Shown piece after piece: positions 20,918 through 34,799 of a stretch of 64,000 nucleotides of DNA (position 1 is the stretch's first letter; every line of letters starts with the position of its first letter). The notes beneath the pieces are model-generated. The model made no database searches. It worked only from the letters and a program-made list of their open reading frames with translations, and had not been told where the DNA came from. A program made the position numbers and the translations under genes. The stretch is from Vitis vinifera. Its lineage: Eukaryota; Streptophyta; Magnoliopsida; Vitales; Vitaceae. The stretch covers positions 12,269,001-12,333,000 of the forward strand of contig NC_081822.1 in NCBI RefSeq assembly GCF_030704535.1, in the 5' to 3' direction.

Positions 20918-23900
20918 CTAAAGTTGAGCCTCATTGCAGAACTTTTTGAAGTTCAAACATTCATCCACCAGAAACTCTCTGCCAAAACATTTTAATGATA
21001 GAATTAAGTGTGGGAATGTAATTTAAAAACTAAAAAACGTTTTTAAGCAACTTACAAGATTCGCTCAGCCATTTGTGATGATTCCCATCTAGGACTCCAC
21101 GGATACTCTGTCAAAAGATGTGATTTGATTGGTGCACCTTGGGAATTGAAATGCTGCAAAATTACAAGAAAGTAAACTGATGAATGATAGGCACAGAAAG
21201 TAGAAGTTAGCCCAAATGATTTTCTTCAAGCTTTTGAGGCTCATTGTAGAACTAATAATGATTCATATGATATCAGTCAATCAATCTTCACATTGAGAGG
21301 CATGAGCATCATTAGAACATTGGTGTAGTGAACAGAGGCATGGTAGAGCTCCTGTAAAAGAGAAGGAAAAAAAAAAGGAGGAAAAAATAAAGAAAATATA
21401 CACAGACAATTACACATTTTATTTCCAGGCTGATCTACTGACTTCAGGCAGTTGCAGATGACAAATTCAAAGGTAACCTGAACAGAAATGTAGATCACAA
21501 CTTGCTTCTTCACACAAAAACTGCATACCCGTTCAATTATGCTCTCCAAAAAAAAGGGATAGTACTGATAGGAAAATTCGATGTACTGACTTCTGATGAC
21601 CCAAAAAAAAAAATATGTCTAGGTCTGATCCTAGCTCTAGAGATAATACATTTAAGTCATCAAATGTGGGAAGGTATTTTGATCAGGTTACAGAAGAAAG
21701 CTATTCTACGAAGGTGTGACACTCATTTTGTTGTAATCCAGGGTGCACTCAGTGAACTATTTTTTCTTCATCTTTAAAGAGTAAGTGCATTTGCATAGCA
21801 ACATTTCAAGCTAAAAGATCGGCCTCAATTTCTTGGTCAAAGGCAAAGGTCAACAGTATATATGTCCACTATATAGGCAACAAGTTGGGTAACATAATCC
21901 CACTAGCTCTCATGATGAGAATCAGTGAGGCTAGAAAGGAAAAAATGCACCCCTATTGAACCATCAGGCACCAGAAATTCCAAACACAGAATCATATATA
22001 AGCAATTCAGTACTTGAGAACCCAAATAGACATCCACCATAAAAGCTGATGAACCAACTGCATGCACATGGCTATCCGATGATATATAGTATCTGTCAAC
22101 TTTCATAACCATCAATATCTATATCATCATTTTTCACCTCAAAATATACAGACAAATATAGAAAAATCCATAATTCTGTAGATTTAGATAGAACAAAAAT
22201 CATTACCTGAGAACTTTGAAGCATCAAAACTGGCTGTTGCTTTGGGAACTGCGTTGGAAGGAAAAAATGCACCTACAGTAACCAAACCCATAAAAGTTTG
22301 TCACTTGTGTATTTAATAAGAAAATAAAAAACAGCATAGGAATGATTTGGCACACGGACAATATTTGTAATAACACCAATCTTAAACAACAGTAACTAAA
22401 AGACATTAGGTGGTAAGGCAAGTTCTGGAAGACCAAAGTGTTTCAAGTGATCTCAAAGTAATCATAATCCACATAAGACTAGAAAATAAAATTCAGGTAA
22501 CTCTTCACCCTGATGGCCAACCCCTCCCCTCTAGGACCCATTACTTTACTAGGCATAATTATAAGTCTATTTACTGTCCTGCAGATATATTATAATGTCT
22601 TAATCCAATTGCAGAAGTATGTTTCTCAGCTTAGATCAAATCCAGAAAGCAAGCAAATCAGAGGCAATTCCAATAGAGAGAATATTTTAAAGTTCTAGAA
22701 AGAACTGGAGAAACAGGGACAGCGGAGAAAATGAAGAAACATTACAAAAATAATGAAGAATTCATTATGACTTCAAAAATGATTAAAACAACACTCAATA
22801 CAATACGCAAAAAAGAAAAGATAAAAAATAATAGCAATAAGCAAACAGATTAAGGTGGCACAACTAGGTGCTAGAAGGCATATATAAACATCCAAAAGAG
22901 AACTCCTCTGGAAATGGTACTAAGACAGCCTCAAAGATGATATCAAACATGCTCTGAGCTACCTTTTTTAATAGCATCCTTAAACTTGCATGGTTCCACA
23001 GCTGTAGGATGCAATGCAGATATTAATTTCACTGCTTCTATCAGCCACATTGATGGAGAGTATCTATGCATCAGATATATATATATATATCGTATGAATG
23101 TACAAGTACCAAATTGATAACATCAAGTGCCAAACAAATGACAAGACAATTTCTAAGGTTGCCCAGCAGGCATTGGATTGACATCATGAAAAATTCAGCT
23201 ACCAATGGAACATGTTCAGATATATGTTAATAATCTTTCATACATTGAAATGTTAGTGTGAAGTTAATATCATACCAGACATGTAAACACCCCAGATGCA
23301 GCAAGAAATGTAACTTTTCTGCAAAACACCTGGCAAACAAAGCAATGAGAACCTTTCAGATACTCTTACAGATTGAACTATCCAAACAGATACATAATGC
23401 CAAATGTTTCTCCTTATTGCTAATTGTCATGTCTGACACTTGTCCCATGTCCACCACATTGGACACTAATTGAAAAAATCACTTTATTTATCTACAAAAT
23501 GCATGGAATCAAGGGTACTATAATCATTTATTAGGAATGCATTATAGGATCTAATCACCCATTGTTGCTCAATATCTCAGAGGTAAAGCAATTTTGACTA
23601 TAAACTGACTGGTCATAAGTTCAACAGAGAAGACTTGATTCATTCTGAATTATCCATTCAAAACAGAAGGGCTTTCTTTCATCATTCAAAGTAGGTAACC
23701 CGTTCCCTATCTTCGTCTCTATTGCATTCTACTTCTATTCTATTCTGTGATATTTGAGGATCACTGCCAATACCTTGGTGTAGGCCAGGGATGATCCTTT
23801 TTTCCATCATTTGGGGCTATTTACAATAGCCAATTGAGAATTCTCAAATATATTGCTTATTTCCATGAGAAAGAATTGGCTTTCGTTGGATAGCATGCTG

Positions 23901-26900
23901 TTGGTAATATGAGTGGCTTGGATCTTTTGGTGAAGGAAGGACTACTATGCAAGATTGGGATCATATTTGGTGTGGGCATTTATCTCTTAAAGTTCCAGGA
24001 TTTCTTGGAATTGCAGTGGACAAGGACACTTGTGTAAGTGATCATGTGACCTTGGAGGAGTTTGGGTCCAACACATACATTATTGGAAATTTAGGGCAGT
24101 TGTGTCCTTCAATGACAAGCTTTATACAATGGGCAGTTGAATTCAAAGTACAAATGGCATTCTTTTCATAACATCTTCTTGGCAAATGGTGGGGATCCCA
24201 TTGATGCCACTGAAAGTGCCCTTTCTTACATGGATGAAGATAAGAAACACGTGTTTGATGGTAGACCACTTGATTAACAGAAATTCAAGAATAATGGAGA
24301 GATGAATTATGTGAAGAGAAGCAGGTGAATCATTGCCCCAACTTTTCATTCATTGTAAAATGGCTTCATAGCAGTGAGCTATTGTCTTCTTTCACTTTTT
24401 GGAATGAATTGGGTGTTGGTTCACTCTTATCTTCATTTGATGAAGAATAGTGGTTTCTACCAGGGATAAGCAGATTAAGAGAGTTTGAACAATTGCCTCA
24501 TATTTGGAGCTATTGGGAAGATTGAAACAATAGAATTTTACAGATTTCTCAACTTGTTAGTAACCACCATGTTTTATGGATTTCTTGGATTCAGTTTTTT
24601 AATTCCCTTTCCATTTGTTCTTATGCTTCACATATAAATGGGCATTTTTTGCCCTCTTTCTTCTTTTCTACCAAGGTTCTTAGTCATCCAAGAAGAGCAT
24701 CATAAGTAGACAAGGATCCCATACAAACACAAAGATATAGTTGTGGTCCCTTCGTCTAGACTTGAAGAGTTGCCACAGCCAACACCCCATTTTTGTGTTG
24801 AAACATGACAGTCGTGTCTGTGTCCCCAAATCACTGCACAAAATGTGTAGAATTCATACCGGATCAGCTTCTAATGGCCTTCCAAATACGGGTGCCAATG
24901 CCTCAATAAAGTGTCTTCTAACATCAATTAATGAAACTGCATCCAAGATCTGAAAAACAAGAACCAAGCTAAGTACAAATAATTGACATGCAAAACATTG
25001 GTTCATAGCCATCATCAGATGAAAGAACAATTGGACACCAAATACAATATAGAATCCAGCTTACCTGTCTCTCAAGTGTTTCTTCTAAATTGGGAAGATA
25101 TTCAGCCATGCACCTAAGGAGAAAAAGAAAAACAATGATGATAGGTCAAAACAAATTAGTGCATCCCTTGTAATAAGAATGTGTGAAGGCAGAATAACAT
25201 ATGATTACTTACATCCCATCCAACCATGGAGGAAGCTTGACATCTTCAATAGGAAAGAGAACCTTCAATTCAGGAGAAGATACTAATTTTAAACGTGGAG
25301 CTGAAGGGGCAGACACATATTTTCTTCCAACAGGAAATATAACCTACACATCTCACAGAATCCACTTAAATTAATTCAATATGTAGACAAAACAAAAAGT
25401 GAAACATACGAAAAGAAAAAGAAAAAAAAAAAGTGGGGAGAAGAAGAAGAAAATGAAACCTGTAAGTATATCTTCTGCTGATGTCTCCAGTTGCAACCAA
25501 ATACCATTTTATTTATATCCATGTCCAAAAGAGGCACTGAAAATTTTACTTCCTCTGGCTACACTAAAATTGAAAGGCATAGAAACCACAAGTGTAATCA
25601 AAACTATGTAGCAAAGTTGCAATAATTCAATAAGCTTATGGAATCGCCTAAAAAAACATGATATTCTTATTAAGGAGTACCTTTTCAACACCCGAACTCA
25701 TGTACATTTCGATTCCCTGTAACATGTTTATGACAATTAAGACAATCAACACCCAACCCAATATCATTGTATCATATAATACATGTGTGCATATAATTTT
25801 AGGCGCCTAGTTTGAGGCATCTAATAACACAACCAACTACTTGATCTGGGTCCATCTAGTAACACAAAATGCAAAAAAATATAAATAATAAATCTTTTGC
25901 TTTGTACCCAGCAGACTTTGGAAGAATCAAAGCTCACACCAGACAGGAAAGTCCAGCCACCAGAACAATGCACTACATTCTAATTCCAGGTTGAAGACGC
26001 CTTGGTTCCTGAAGAAACTCGGTGACCTCTAAATTATATTAGGAAAGCTTTTTGTTTCAAGGACAAAGAGAGTCGATGTTTTTATGAATTCATGTTCTCA
26101 ATTTTCATTAGTTTATTCTCCAGAATTTCATTAGGAAAAAATCATAATTGTCTATCTTTCCCTCTTTTTCTTTCATGCAGGTATCATGCAGTTAGATCTG
26201 GTAGACCGTGAACTGCAAACCTTCTGTTCAAGCTTGACCCTGTGTTAAAAACATGGGTTCTAACAAGATTCAGCTTCCAAAACTATCACATATCATCAGA
26301 TGATCTATATATACTCCCAAACTCTCCGGTCTCCCTTCCGTCATATTTATTTCTCATATATAGATTACATAGTGCAAAAGAATTTGTGTTCAGAGTTCCT
26401 TACTATTCTAGCCACAGTATGCCACCATATCCATCTTAATTGCCCCTACCAATGTGGAAAAGACAGTGGACAGGTTGAAATACATGATACACGATCTGAC
26501 CAGTAATCTCAAGTGTACCTAAGAACCCCAGACCCACTATCTGCATCAGAAGCAAGATCCTCGTGTTCTTTTGCCATTACCCTTACTAGATTGCATTATT
26601 AAAACTCCCAAGGTAAAACATACATTGCTCCAAATCATGTGATTGCCATTTATTGTTGGTTTCTACACCTTTTTTTTTCTACATTGTTTTCTCTTTGCTT
26701 TATGCCTTGAAAATGTGGCATGACTATCTGTAAATTTTAAATCAGAAAAAAAAATTGTGTGCTCCCTAATTTGTCCCTCTAACCAAACTCCCATGCATAG
26801 ATACGCTGCACTGGCCACAAGACATTACTTCACAATTTATTGTAGTACTAATTTTGGTACACATTTGTAGGCATATGAACAGAGACTTACAGACCATAAT

Positions 26901-28026
26901 ATATTTGACCATAGTCTTAAAATCCATATTTCCAAGAAAATGCATAAAACATAGAAATGATTCAAATTCTTACCTCCCTTGATACAATTGTGCTAATTTC
27001 AAATTTCAGTCTATCATCATCAACTTCTCCAATGCGCTTCTTCTGGTAGGACAAGTATAGATCCCTATAAAACAAAATGATCAAATTTCAGAAACTCATA
27101 TAAAATGCTGATTATAATTACTAAAATTAGTCTCAAGAAAGAATACTAAAGGAAAACCCTAACCTCAGTTCATGAATAAGAGTCAGTAACCCTGAAGGGT
27201 CCTTGCTATTCCAATCAGACAAACTGTTCTTTGACAACTTAAAATCCCCTTCATCACCAGTCACACAAAATGGATGAAAATTTTCATCTTCAGGTCCAAA
27301 TATGACATCTGGAGCAGCCAATGGACACTGCGCATTATATATGACATCCCCTGAAACAAATCATAGTATTAAACCGGCGGGAATAAAGGGAAAAAATGAA
27401 TAGAAGAAGCAAAAATAATCAGGAGAAAAAAAGGGAGAAAAATGTGACGGACATTTGATGAAATCTAAACAGAAGGGAATGAGCAAAGAGAAGCGATCCA
27501 GCAAACCAGAGTACTTGCAACCAGCCCACATCTGATCAATCTGAAAAAGATAGAGAACACTTAAGCCTGTTATCTTTTATTCTTAGATATTCTGAACTAG
27601 ATAACAAAAGCCTAACATTCACTAGACATAAACTCAGTTATTCAATTAATTAACTAGCATATAAGTTCCATTTGGTTGACGAGAAAACTCAAGAGAGGAA
27701 ATGAAAACTGGGAATCCCGCAAGAGGTTTGAGTTGGAGCTGAAGTTCTAGAACTCTAATTTTCTTGTCCTATGCTCCAATTCTCAGCAACCAAACCCTAA
27801 TTTATACCGTAGCTGAAACTACATATATATCCTACGTTTGGTTGCCTAGAAAACCCTAGGAAAAAAAATGTGAACTCCGAAACAATATTCTTTTATTTTT
27901 CCTGAAATTTTCAGCAATCGAAAGGTGAATCGGGATTTTGAGTGTTACCTTAATGGAAAGAGGAGAATGAGAAAGCAAATAATTGATCTGCGCAGCTATG
28001 ACCGGAGGAAAAGCATCGGTAGTCAT
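20918..28026 (-). CDS. BRE: BRE/BRCC45-like subunit of the BRCC36 deubiquitinase complex, 12 exons
   Basis: Exons (minus strand): 28026-27949, 27540-27453, 27350-27164, 27064-26974, 25716-25681, 25343-25213, 25113-25065, 24949-24860, 23329-23276, 22272-22207, 21153-21056, 20978-20918. They total 1029 nt, or 342 residues plus TAG, and every border is GT/AG. Residues around 50-65 (FIKWDVIYNAQCP..PDVIFG) match the '[21 protein letters not shown]' type block of animal BRE. The C-terminal VHFFLPTQFP and YPWSPRWESSQMAER match its 'VHIDLPLFFPR' and 'YPYSPRWDGNEMAKR' blocks. BRE is a scaffold with two degenerate ubiquitin-conjugating (UEV) folds and no catalytic Cys; it supports the K63-specific deubiquitinase BRCC36 in BRCA1-A-type DNA repair and BRISC complexes. 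The ATG at 28026 opens the frame with MTTDAFPPVIAAQINYLL. Introns 8 and 9 are long and carry foreign sequence. Confidence 0.9.
23860..24690 (+). mobile_element. Degenerate LINE (non-LTR retrotransposon) 3' fragment in a BRE intron
   Basis: Lying antisense within BRE intron 8 (23330-24859), the plus strand shows broken stretches resembling the zinc-binding region after the RT domain of plant LINEs. An HCK-like Cys/His region occurs near 24345-24360, LFGMNWVLVHS near 24398-24432 and CLIFGAIGKIETIEF near 24495-24540, in the layout 'HC...LFG..WVLP...CLFWAVWK.RN'. Frames are broken many times and no 5' part or poly-A tail with TSD was found. A decayed cellular gene fragment is less likely. Confidence 0.45.
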
Positions 28027-29318
28027 GATCTCCGTTGATAGTGCTGCGACAATTCACAACGGACCGCTGACCGGAGTTCTGGGTTGATCGCCGGCGATCT
28101 ATGCAGGTAAAGCAAAATGGATGTCCTCCGTGCCTTGATATGGTGTGGTCAAAATGAAGTCCTTTAACGACGCCGTTTCAATGTTGGTTTCCTTGAAAAG
28201 CTTCAAAATTAGGGGTGTAAGTGAACACCAAAACCGTTAAAACCCATACAACATCATCAAAATCGATGGTTTCAAAATGCGATTTCAATTTAAGATAAAT
28301 AGTAATAAATTACATTATTTATGTGGTATTTAAAGAGTTAAGATGATAATAAATTTGGGAATATCTTTATATAAGATATATTTTATTTGCCAAAGAGGTT
28401 GTTTGGACTATGAGTAGCAATTTGCCTTAGTGGATCATATTGGTGTAGTATCAAAGGTGAGACACTTAAAGCAAATAGTTCAATTCAAACATAACACGAA
28501 TAATAATAATCGGTTTAAAAACTTAAATCTAAAATAAAACTTAATTACTAAATAGATAACGTATAATCTATTTAACCTATAATGACAAGGTGTTATTTAA
28601 TAATTAAATCAAGTTGGATTTTGTATGAAGTTATATGATTAACTTCTCAAGCTGATATGTGTGTGACTTAATTTGACTTAATTAATTAAAATCAAAACTT
28701 AACTGAATAAAATATAGATTAAATATGTTAAAGTAATAATTATGTTAAACAGCATGGTTATTAAATAAGTCAAATAAGTGTTATATAAGTTGACCAAAAA
28801 ACTAACTAATTTATTAAATAGGTTATGTCTGATACAAATTTGACTCAAAGAGGATTATATTTAACCAAAATCTAGACAAAAAAAAAAAAAGAAAAAACAT
28901 GTTAGGGTCAAATCAGGTCAAGTTATTTTTAAAAATAGAAAATAAAAAAACTTGTTTGAATGAGTTATTTTTAAAAATTATTTTTATGTTTTGATTTTGC
29001 ATAAATTTAATTCAAGTACAACTAAAAATGAAAGTAGTTAAAAGAAAATAGTTTTGTAATTAAAAATAAAAATTTGTAGTAAAATATAAATAATATTATT
29101 ATATGTCATAAACATAAGGATGTTCTTTGAGTTTTTTTTGGTTAAAAATGAATAATAATAATAATAATCTAAAATAATAATTATTTATAATATTTTATTT
29201 AAAATGAATAGAAAATAAAATTTAACTTTTTAATTTGTAATTGAGTCAAGTTTTCCATTACATTTACACGTTTAATATTCAATTATGAAAATAATATTTT
29301 AAAATGTTTTGAATATTT
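28027..29318. other. BRE 5' flank and AT-rich intergenic DNA
   Basis: Positions 28027 to about 28150 are the relatively GC-rich leader and promoter of BRE. Beyond about 28230 the sequence becomes AT-rich with no frame longer than chance and no recognisable repeat ends. Confidence 0.5.
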
Positions 29319-30350
29319 TGATTTAATTTACAATTAATTGGATTGAATTTTTAAATTCTAAATTATTCCTAAAAATTAAAAGCTTCATTCAAGAATTTAG
29401 ATTATTAATTATGTTTTACTTAATTTATAATTTATTTATTTAATTATAAAATTCAAAAAATATAGTTGTGTATATAGGAGAGATAGTAAAGTTATTACTC
29501 GTAATTCAGTTTTGATCTTTTCTTTAGTTATTAAATCCATTTTTTGAGTTTCAAATTATATGAAGTTCATTTTTATAGTGAGAAATTTTAATTTGTTTAT
29601 ATGAACCAATTTTGATCTATAAATTTAGAGTATATATAGGTTTATTATTTAAATTTCAAATTATTTTTAAAAATTAATACATTCGTTAATGAATTCAATG
29701 CATTAAGTCTTGTTTTATTTTGATTTTATTTGTATAATGAAAAAAAAATAGAAAATAATAATTCTATATAAAAGATAAATAATAAAGTTGTTTTAAACCA
29801 TTTTTTTTTTCATAAATTTCTAATATTAATTGGATCACTATTTAAATTTTTAGTTATTTTAAAAATTATTAGACTTGTTGATAAATTTAATGTACTAAGT
29901 CTTATTTAATTTGTAATTGATCTGTGCAATGAAAAAATGTGGAAAATAATTATTCTATGTTGAAGAGAAGTAACAAAGTCATTTTAAACTAAGCTTTTGT
30001 TTATAAATTTCATATATTAATTGGATCACTATTTGAGTTTTAAATTATTTTTAAGAATTACTAAACTTGTTTAAAAAATCTAATGTAGTAAGTCTTATTT
30101 AATTTGAAGTTTAAGTGCCTAATGAAAAAATTTGTAAAAATATGATGTATATGTAAGGAATAAACTAACCAAGTCATTTAGAATAAATTTTGGCTTATGT
30201 CTTTCTAATATTATTGAGTTTCATGATTTCTTTTAGCATTAATCAAATTGAATTTTGAGTTTCAAATTATTTTTTAAAATTAATAAATTTTATGTATCAA
30301 ATATAGTTTTATTTGAAATTTATTTTTTTAATAAAAGATTTTAGAAAAGT
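29319..30350. repeat. Diverged tandem array, roughly five units of ~190-220 bp
   Basis: Similar phrases recur: 'TTGGATCACTATTT.A.TTTT' at 29831 and 30022, related 'GGTTTATTATTTAAATTTCAAATTA' forms at about 29640, and 'AATTGAATTTTGAGTTTCAAATTA' at about 30243. Each is followed by 'TAAGTCTTATTTAATTTG' or a variant. The spacing of the best pair is 191 bp. The array ends close to the 5' LTR of the Copia element at 30641. No coding potential. Confidence 0.55.
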
Positions 30351-30640
30351 TAAAAGAAATTTTTTTATAAAAAAAATATGTGTAATTTAAAGAAATATCA
30401 TATAAGGATTTTCAGTATTGGTGTATTGGTATTAGAACGTTGAGAGATAAAAAAATAATGACATCATGTTCAATTTTATTTGTTTTTTATAGTTTTTTTT
30501 TTAAAAAAAATTATATTTTCCTTTTGTTTTTGAAAAAATGAGTGAAGATGACTTTTACTTATTTTCTAACAAATATTATCTATTTCACTTTGTTTTTAAA
30601 ACCTAATAACATATATCAACAACTTATGAATTTTTAAAAA

Positions 30641-31005
30641 TGTTATAAATGAAGTAATAAATGTCACCACATTTATTATATTAAATGTTAATTAGTATTA
30701 TTTATGAATGTTAATTATTATTATTTATGAATGTTAATTAATATTATTTATGATTTCCATTAATATTCATTAATAGAAATCATTTGGAAAGTCTATAAAA
30801 AGACTTCCCATCCCTGTAATATGTATCCCAAGTAAAGAAAAATTCTCTCTCTTATTCTTTCTTTCTCTTATTTTCATATTTTTCGTTTTTTCAACTCTCT
30901 TAATTTTCTTCTCTGATTTCTTTCTTCCCATTATATATTATTATCAAAATAATATATAGTTGTCTCTACTTTTATTTTCGTTGCATTTATATTCTTTTTA
31001 CAACA
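30641..31005 (+). repeat. 5' LTR of the Copia element
   Basis: This 365-bp LTR is bounded by TG...CA and contains 'CTATAAAAAGACTTCCCATC', a likely TATA box (TATAAA near 30797). Small repeats of 'AATGTTAATTA.TATTATTTATG' occur in its first third, and it has three of these against two in the 3' LTR. That explains most of the length difference between the two. Confidence 0.88.
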
Positions 31006-31249
31006 TATTATCAGCATGAATTGCTATGAAGGTAATTCTCGTCTCTTAAACTTGAAGTTGCTTATATAAAATAAAATTTTATATATTTATATTGATATTG
31101 CTAAATTCATTTAATTTGCGTTATATATTGTTAAAAGTTATAAGCAAATTATTTGATTTCAATTATAATCAAAAGTTATACCAATGTTATTAATTTATTA
31201 TAATTGATTCTAATAATATTGTTTTATCATATATCTAAAGTTGTTTGAC

Positions 31250-33130
31250 AATGTTGAATCTCATAAAACTCGAATTTCTCGAATTTGTAGCACTTGACAT
31301 TTCAGGAAAGAACTATCTATTTTGGATCTTTTATGCTAAAATACATCTTAATGTTAAAATACATCTTAATACAATGAATCTTGGAGCTACGATCAAATAA
31401 GGAAATCAAACATCCTTGTAAGATCATGTAAAAACGTTGATTTTCTTTCGTCATCATCTCCAAAAGGTTTAAAAAACGAGTATCTTACGGTAAAGGACCC
31501 TTTTACTCTATAGATTAATTTGAAGGAAATATATGACCACTAGAAAATTGTGATTCTCCCAAAAACTCAATATGATTGGGTGCACTTGAGGTTGCAGGAT
31601 TTTAAAACTATTAGTGAATATAACTCTACACTTTTCAAAATCATCTCTCAATTAAAGTTGTGTGGAGAAAAAATCACAGAAGAAGACATGCTATAAAAAA
31701 AAAATTACTATGTTTCATGCCTCGAATGTGCTTCTACAACAGCAATATCGAGAGCATAAATTTAGAAAATACTATGAAGTAATAATCATGTATTTTTGTT
31801 GTTGAACAAAATAATGAGTTTTTGATGAGAAATCACAAGTTTCATCTAACTGGATTTGAACCATTCCCTAAAATGAATCTAATATTGTCTCAAACTCGTG
31901 GATGTGGACAATGATGAGGGCATGGTTGTGGTCGTGGAAGGAATCCTCGATACCATGGTTATTATGGTAATAATTTCTCAAATTATTAGAAAATGAAAAC
32001 CTCATTGCACCACCAGAAGTGGAATAATATTGAGGCAAAACAAGAAAATGGGAAGTATTTACAAGATAAACCTCATAAAAACCATGAGAATAATTATTAT
32101 AGATGTGGTATGAAGGGGCAGTGGTCGTGTACCTGTCGTACACTCAAACATTTGGTCGACCTTTACCAAGCATCGATAAAAGCAAAAGGAAAAGAGATAG
32201 AAATGAACTTTATCGATGGTTTTGTATTGGACCTAACCTATTATGACATTGATTTCTTTGGAGGTCCTAGTGAAAAAACAAACCATTTAATAAAATGATG
32301 AGAGTGCTAATATTGATTAATGTTACTTTTATATATCAAATAATATATGATTATTATGTCTTATATTTATTTCTGATTATTGCATTTTCTTTTATATTGT
32401 TATTTACATTCTATAATTTTTTTAATATTAGTTGTATCTAAAAATCCACGTGTTATTTGGTCTCAAAATGAATGAGGATGATGTATGTCTTGCAAACTAT
32501 GCAACCACGCACACAATTCTTTGAGATAAAAAATATTTCATTGAATTGACATTGATAAAAACTAATGTAAGTCATATCCGGTACTACAAACTTAGTTGAA
32601 GGCTCTAAAAAAGAAAACATAACACTACCAAATGAAACTAGATTTCATATAAATGATGCTTTATATGCTAACAAATCCATAAGAAATTTACTCAATTTTA
32701 AATATATCTATAGAAATGTATATCATATTGAAACTATGAATGAAGATAATGTAAAATATCTTTACATTACTTCAATTATATCTAGCCAGAAGCTTATAAT
32801 GGAAAAATTCTCAGCTTTCTCCTTTGGGTTGTATCATACAACTATAAAGCCTATTGAATCATATGTTGTCGTGAACCAAAAGTTGAACGACCTAAAAGTT
32901 TTTGTCCTTTGGCATGACAGGCTAGGTCACCTAGGGTCTTCAATGATGCATCGAATAATCAAACACTCACATAGGCATCAACTAAAGAACCAAAAGATTC
33001 TTTTGCCCAATCAATACTCATGTGTTGCCTGCTCACAAGGTAAATTGATAGTCAGACCATCTTTTATTAAAGTTATACCTAAGTCACCAGTTTTTAGAAA
33101 GAATACATGGGGACATATGTAGGTTTATCC
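31250..33130 (+). pseudogene. Copia gag, protease and pre-integrase remnants
   Basis: The frame can be followed in pieces from about 31255, with stops throughout. The best parts are the zinc-knuckle region at 31993-32298, followed by KHLVDLYQASIKAKGKEIE, and the pre-integrase HHCC-like block at 32736-33122. The Cys/His pattern of the knuckle is no longer complete. Confidence 0.7.
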
Positions 33131-33867
33131 ATCCACCATGTGGATCATTTCATTATTTTATTATCTTAATAGATGCTTCTACTAGGTGGTCACATGTTTG
33201 TCTCATTTCTACACGTAACGTTGCCTTTGCTAGATTCCTTACACAAATGATCATATTATAAGCACAATTTCCATATTATTCAATTAAGATAATACACCTT
33301 GATAATGCTAGCAAATTTACTTCTCAAATATTCATTGACTACTACTGTATGTCAATAGGAATAAATATTGAGCATCTTATTGCTCATACCCATACCCAAA
33401 ATGGTTTAACAGAATCCTTTATCAAACGTCTTCAATTAATAGCTTGATCATTACTAATAAAAACCAAGTTACCCACATCTGTTTGGGGACATGCTATTAT
33501 GCATGTTGCAACTTTAGTCTGTATTCGACCTACAACTTACCATGAATACTCTCATTCACAACTTGTGCTTGGAAAACAACCAAATATCTCTCACTTATGA
33601 ATCTTTAGTTGTGGTACCAATTACACCTACACAACACACTAAAATGGGTCTCCAACGACAACTTGGGATTTATGTAGGTTTTGATTATCCATCCATCATA
33701 AGATATCTTGAACCTTTGACATACGATGTTTTTACAACTCATTTTGAGGATTATCATTTTAATGAGTGTTTTCCCGTTATTAGGGGGAGAAAAACCGATT
33801 CCCAAATAATGTCGAGAAATTATTTGAAATGCATATACCATGTCTCATCTTGATATTTGTACAATTC

Positions 33868-34220
33868 TTTAGGACCTCAGACGTTACCAACTCTCCTAAA
33901 AGCAATTGCTGTTAGGAAATGCGCATACCCTAACCTTATAGTGCATGCACCCAAGTGCCCACAGCGAACACAAGGGGAGTTGATGGACACGGCCAACCCT
34001 CTGATCTGCCAACAATCTCCTTCCCAGCGACACCCCTAGGGTTCGAACCCGTGACCTTGGCTCTGATATCACTTGTAGGACCTCAGGAGCTACCAACTCT
34101 CCTAAATGCAATTGCTGTTAGGAAATGCACATACTCTAACCTTATAGTGCATTCACCCAAGCACCCACGACGAACACAATGGAAGTTAATGGATGTGGTC
34201 AACCCTCCGATCTGCCAACA
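33868..34220 (-). mobile_element. Complete TRIM element (353 bp) nested in the Copia element
   Basis: Two 147-bp LTRs (34220-34074 and 34014-33868 on the minus strand) surround only 59 bp. The internal part holds a Met-tRNA-type primer-binding site TGATATCAGAGCC directly after the 5' LTR and a purine tract GGGAAGGAGA before the 3' LTR. The 5-bp target duplication AATTC is exact at 33863-33867 and 34221-34225. The LTR terminus CA has become AA at the 33868 end. There is no coding capacity, so movement must have used proteins of another element. It lies between the integrase and RT remnants of the host Copia copy, so it inserted later. Confidence 0.93.
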
Positions 34221-34799
34221 AATTCAATGTAAACTAGAAGTTCAAAGGATCATTCATTTGCAAAAATCTTGCAAATCAATTACCAGATGCATTCATTGAT
34301 ATAAATAAAGTAACAAAGTCACATATCCTAACTGCAAATACTCCAACACGGATTGATGTCCATGTAGGACAGTTAATAAATAAATCAAAGATACGTCTGA
34401 AGCGTGGTAGACCTGTCAGCTCAAATGATATAACTCCCTGAAAGAGGAGAACGTAAGAAAAACTTAACACTTTAAAAGAGACCATCAAAATGACTATTCG
34501 GTCTAAAATTGATAAATATTTTTCCTCAAAAAAGACACAAATAATACAAAAAGCCCCTGAAGAGACACATATTGAATAAGAAGGCCTTGAAGAGGCACAA
34601 GTACCTGAAAATTGTGAGATCTCAATAAGTTATGTACATACAAGAGAAAAATAGGATCAAAATAATATTGTTATTAACAATATTTTCGTTTTCCAAGTGG
34701 CCTTTGATATCATAAGAAATAATGAAAATCCCAAACCACGAAATATAGAATGACGTCATAGAAATCATTGGCCCAAATGGAAAAAAGCTATGTAGGCAA

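Noticed and set aside
22943-23071. Extra BRE exon
   Set aside because: Exons 9 and 10 join in phase and match the family without it, and its frame needs a different splice phase.
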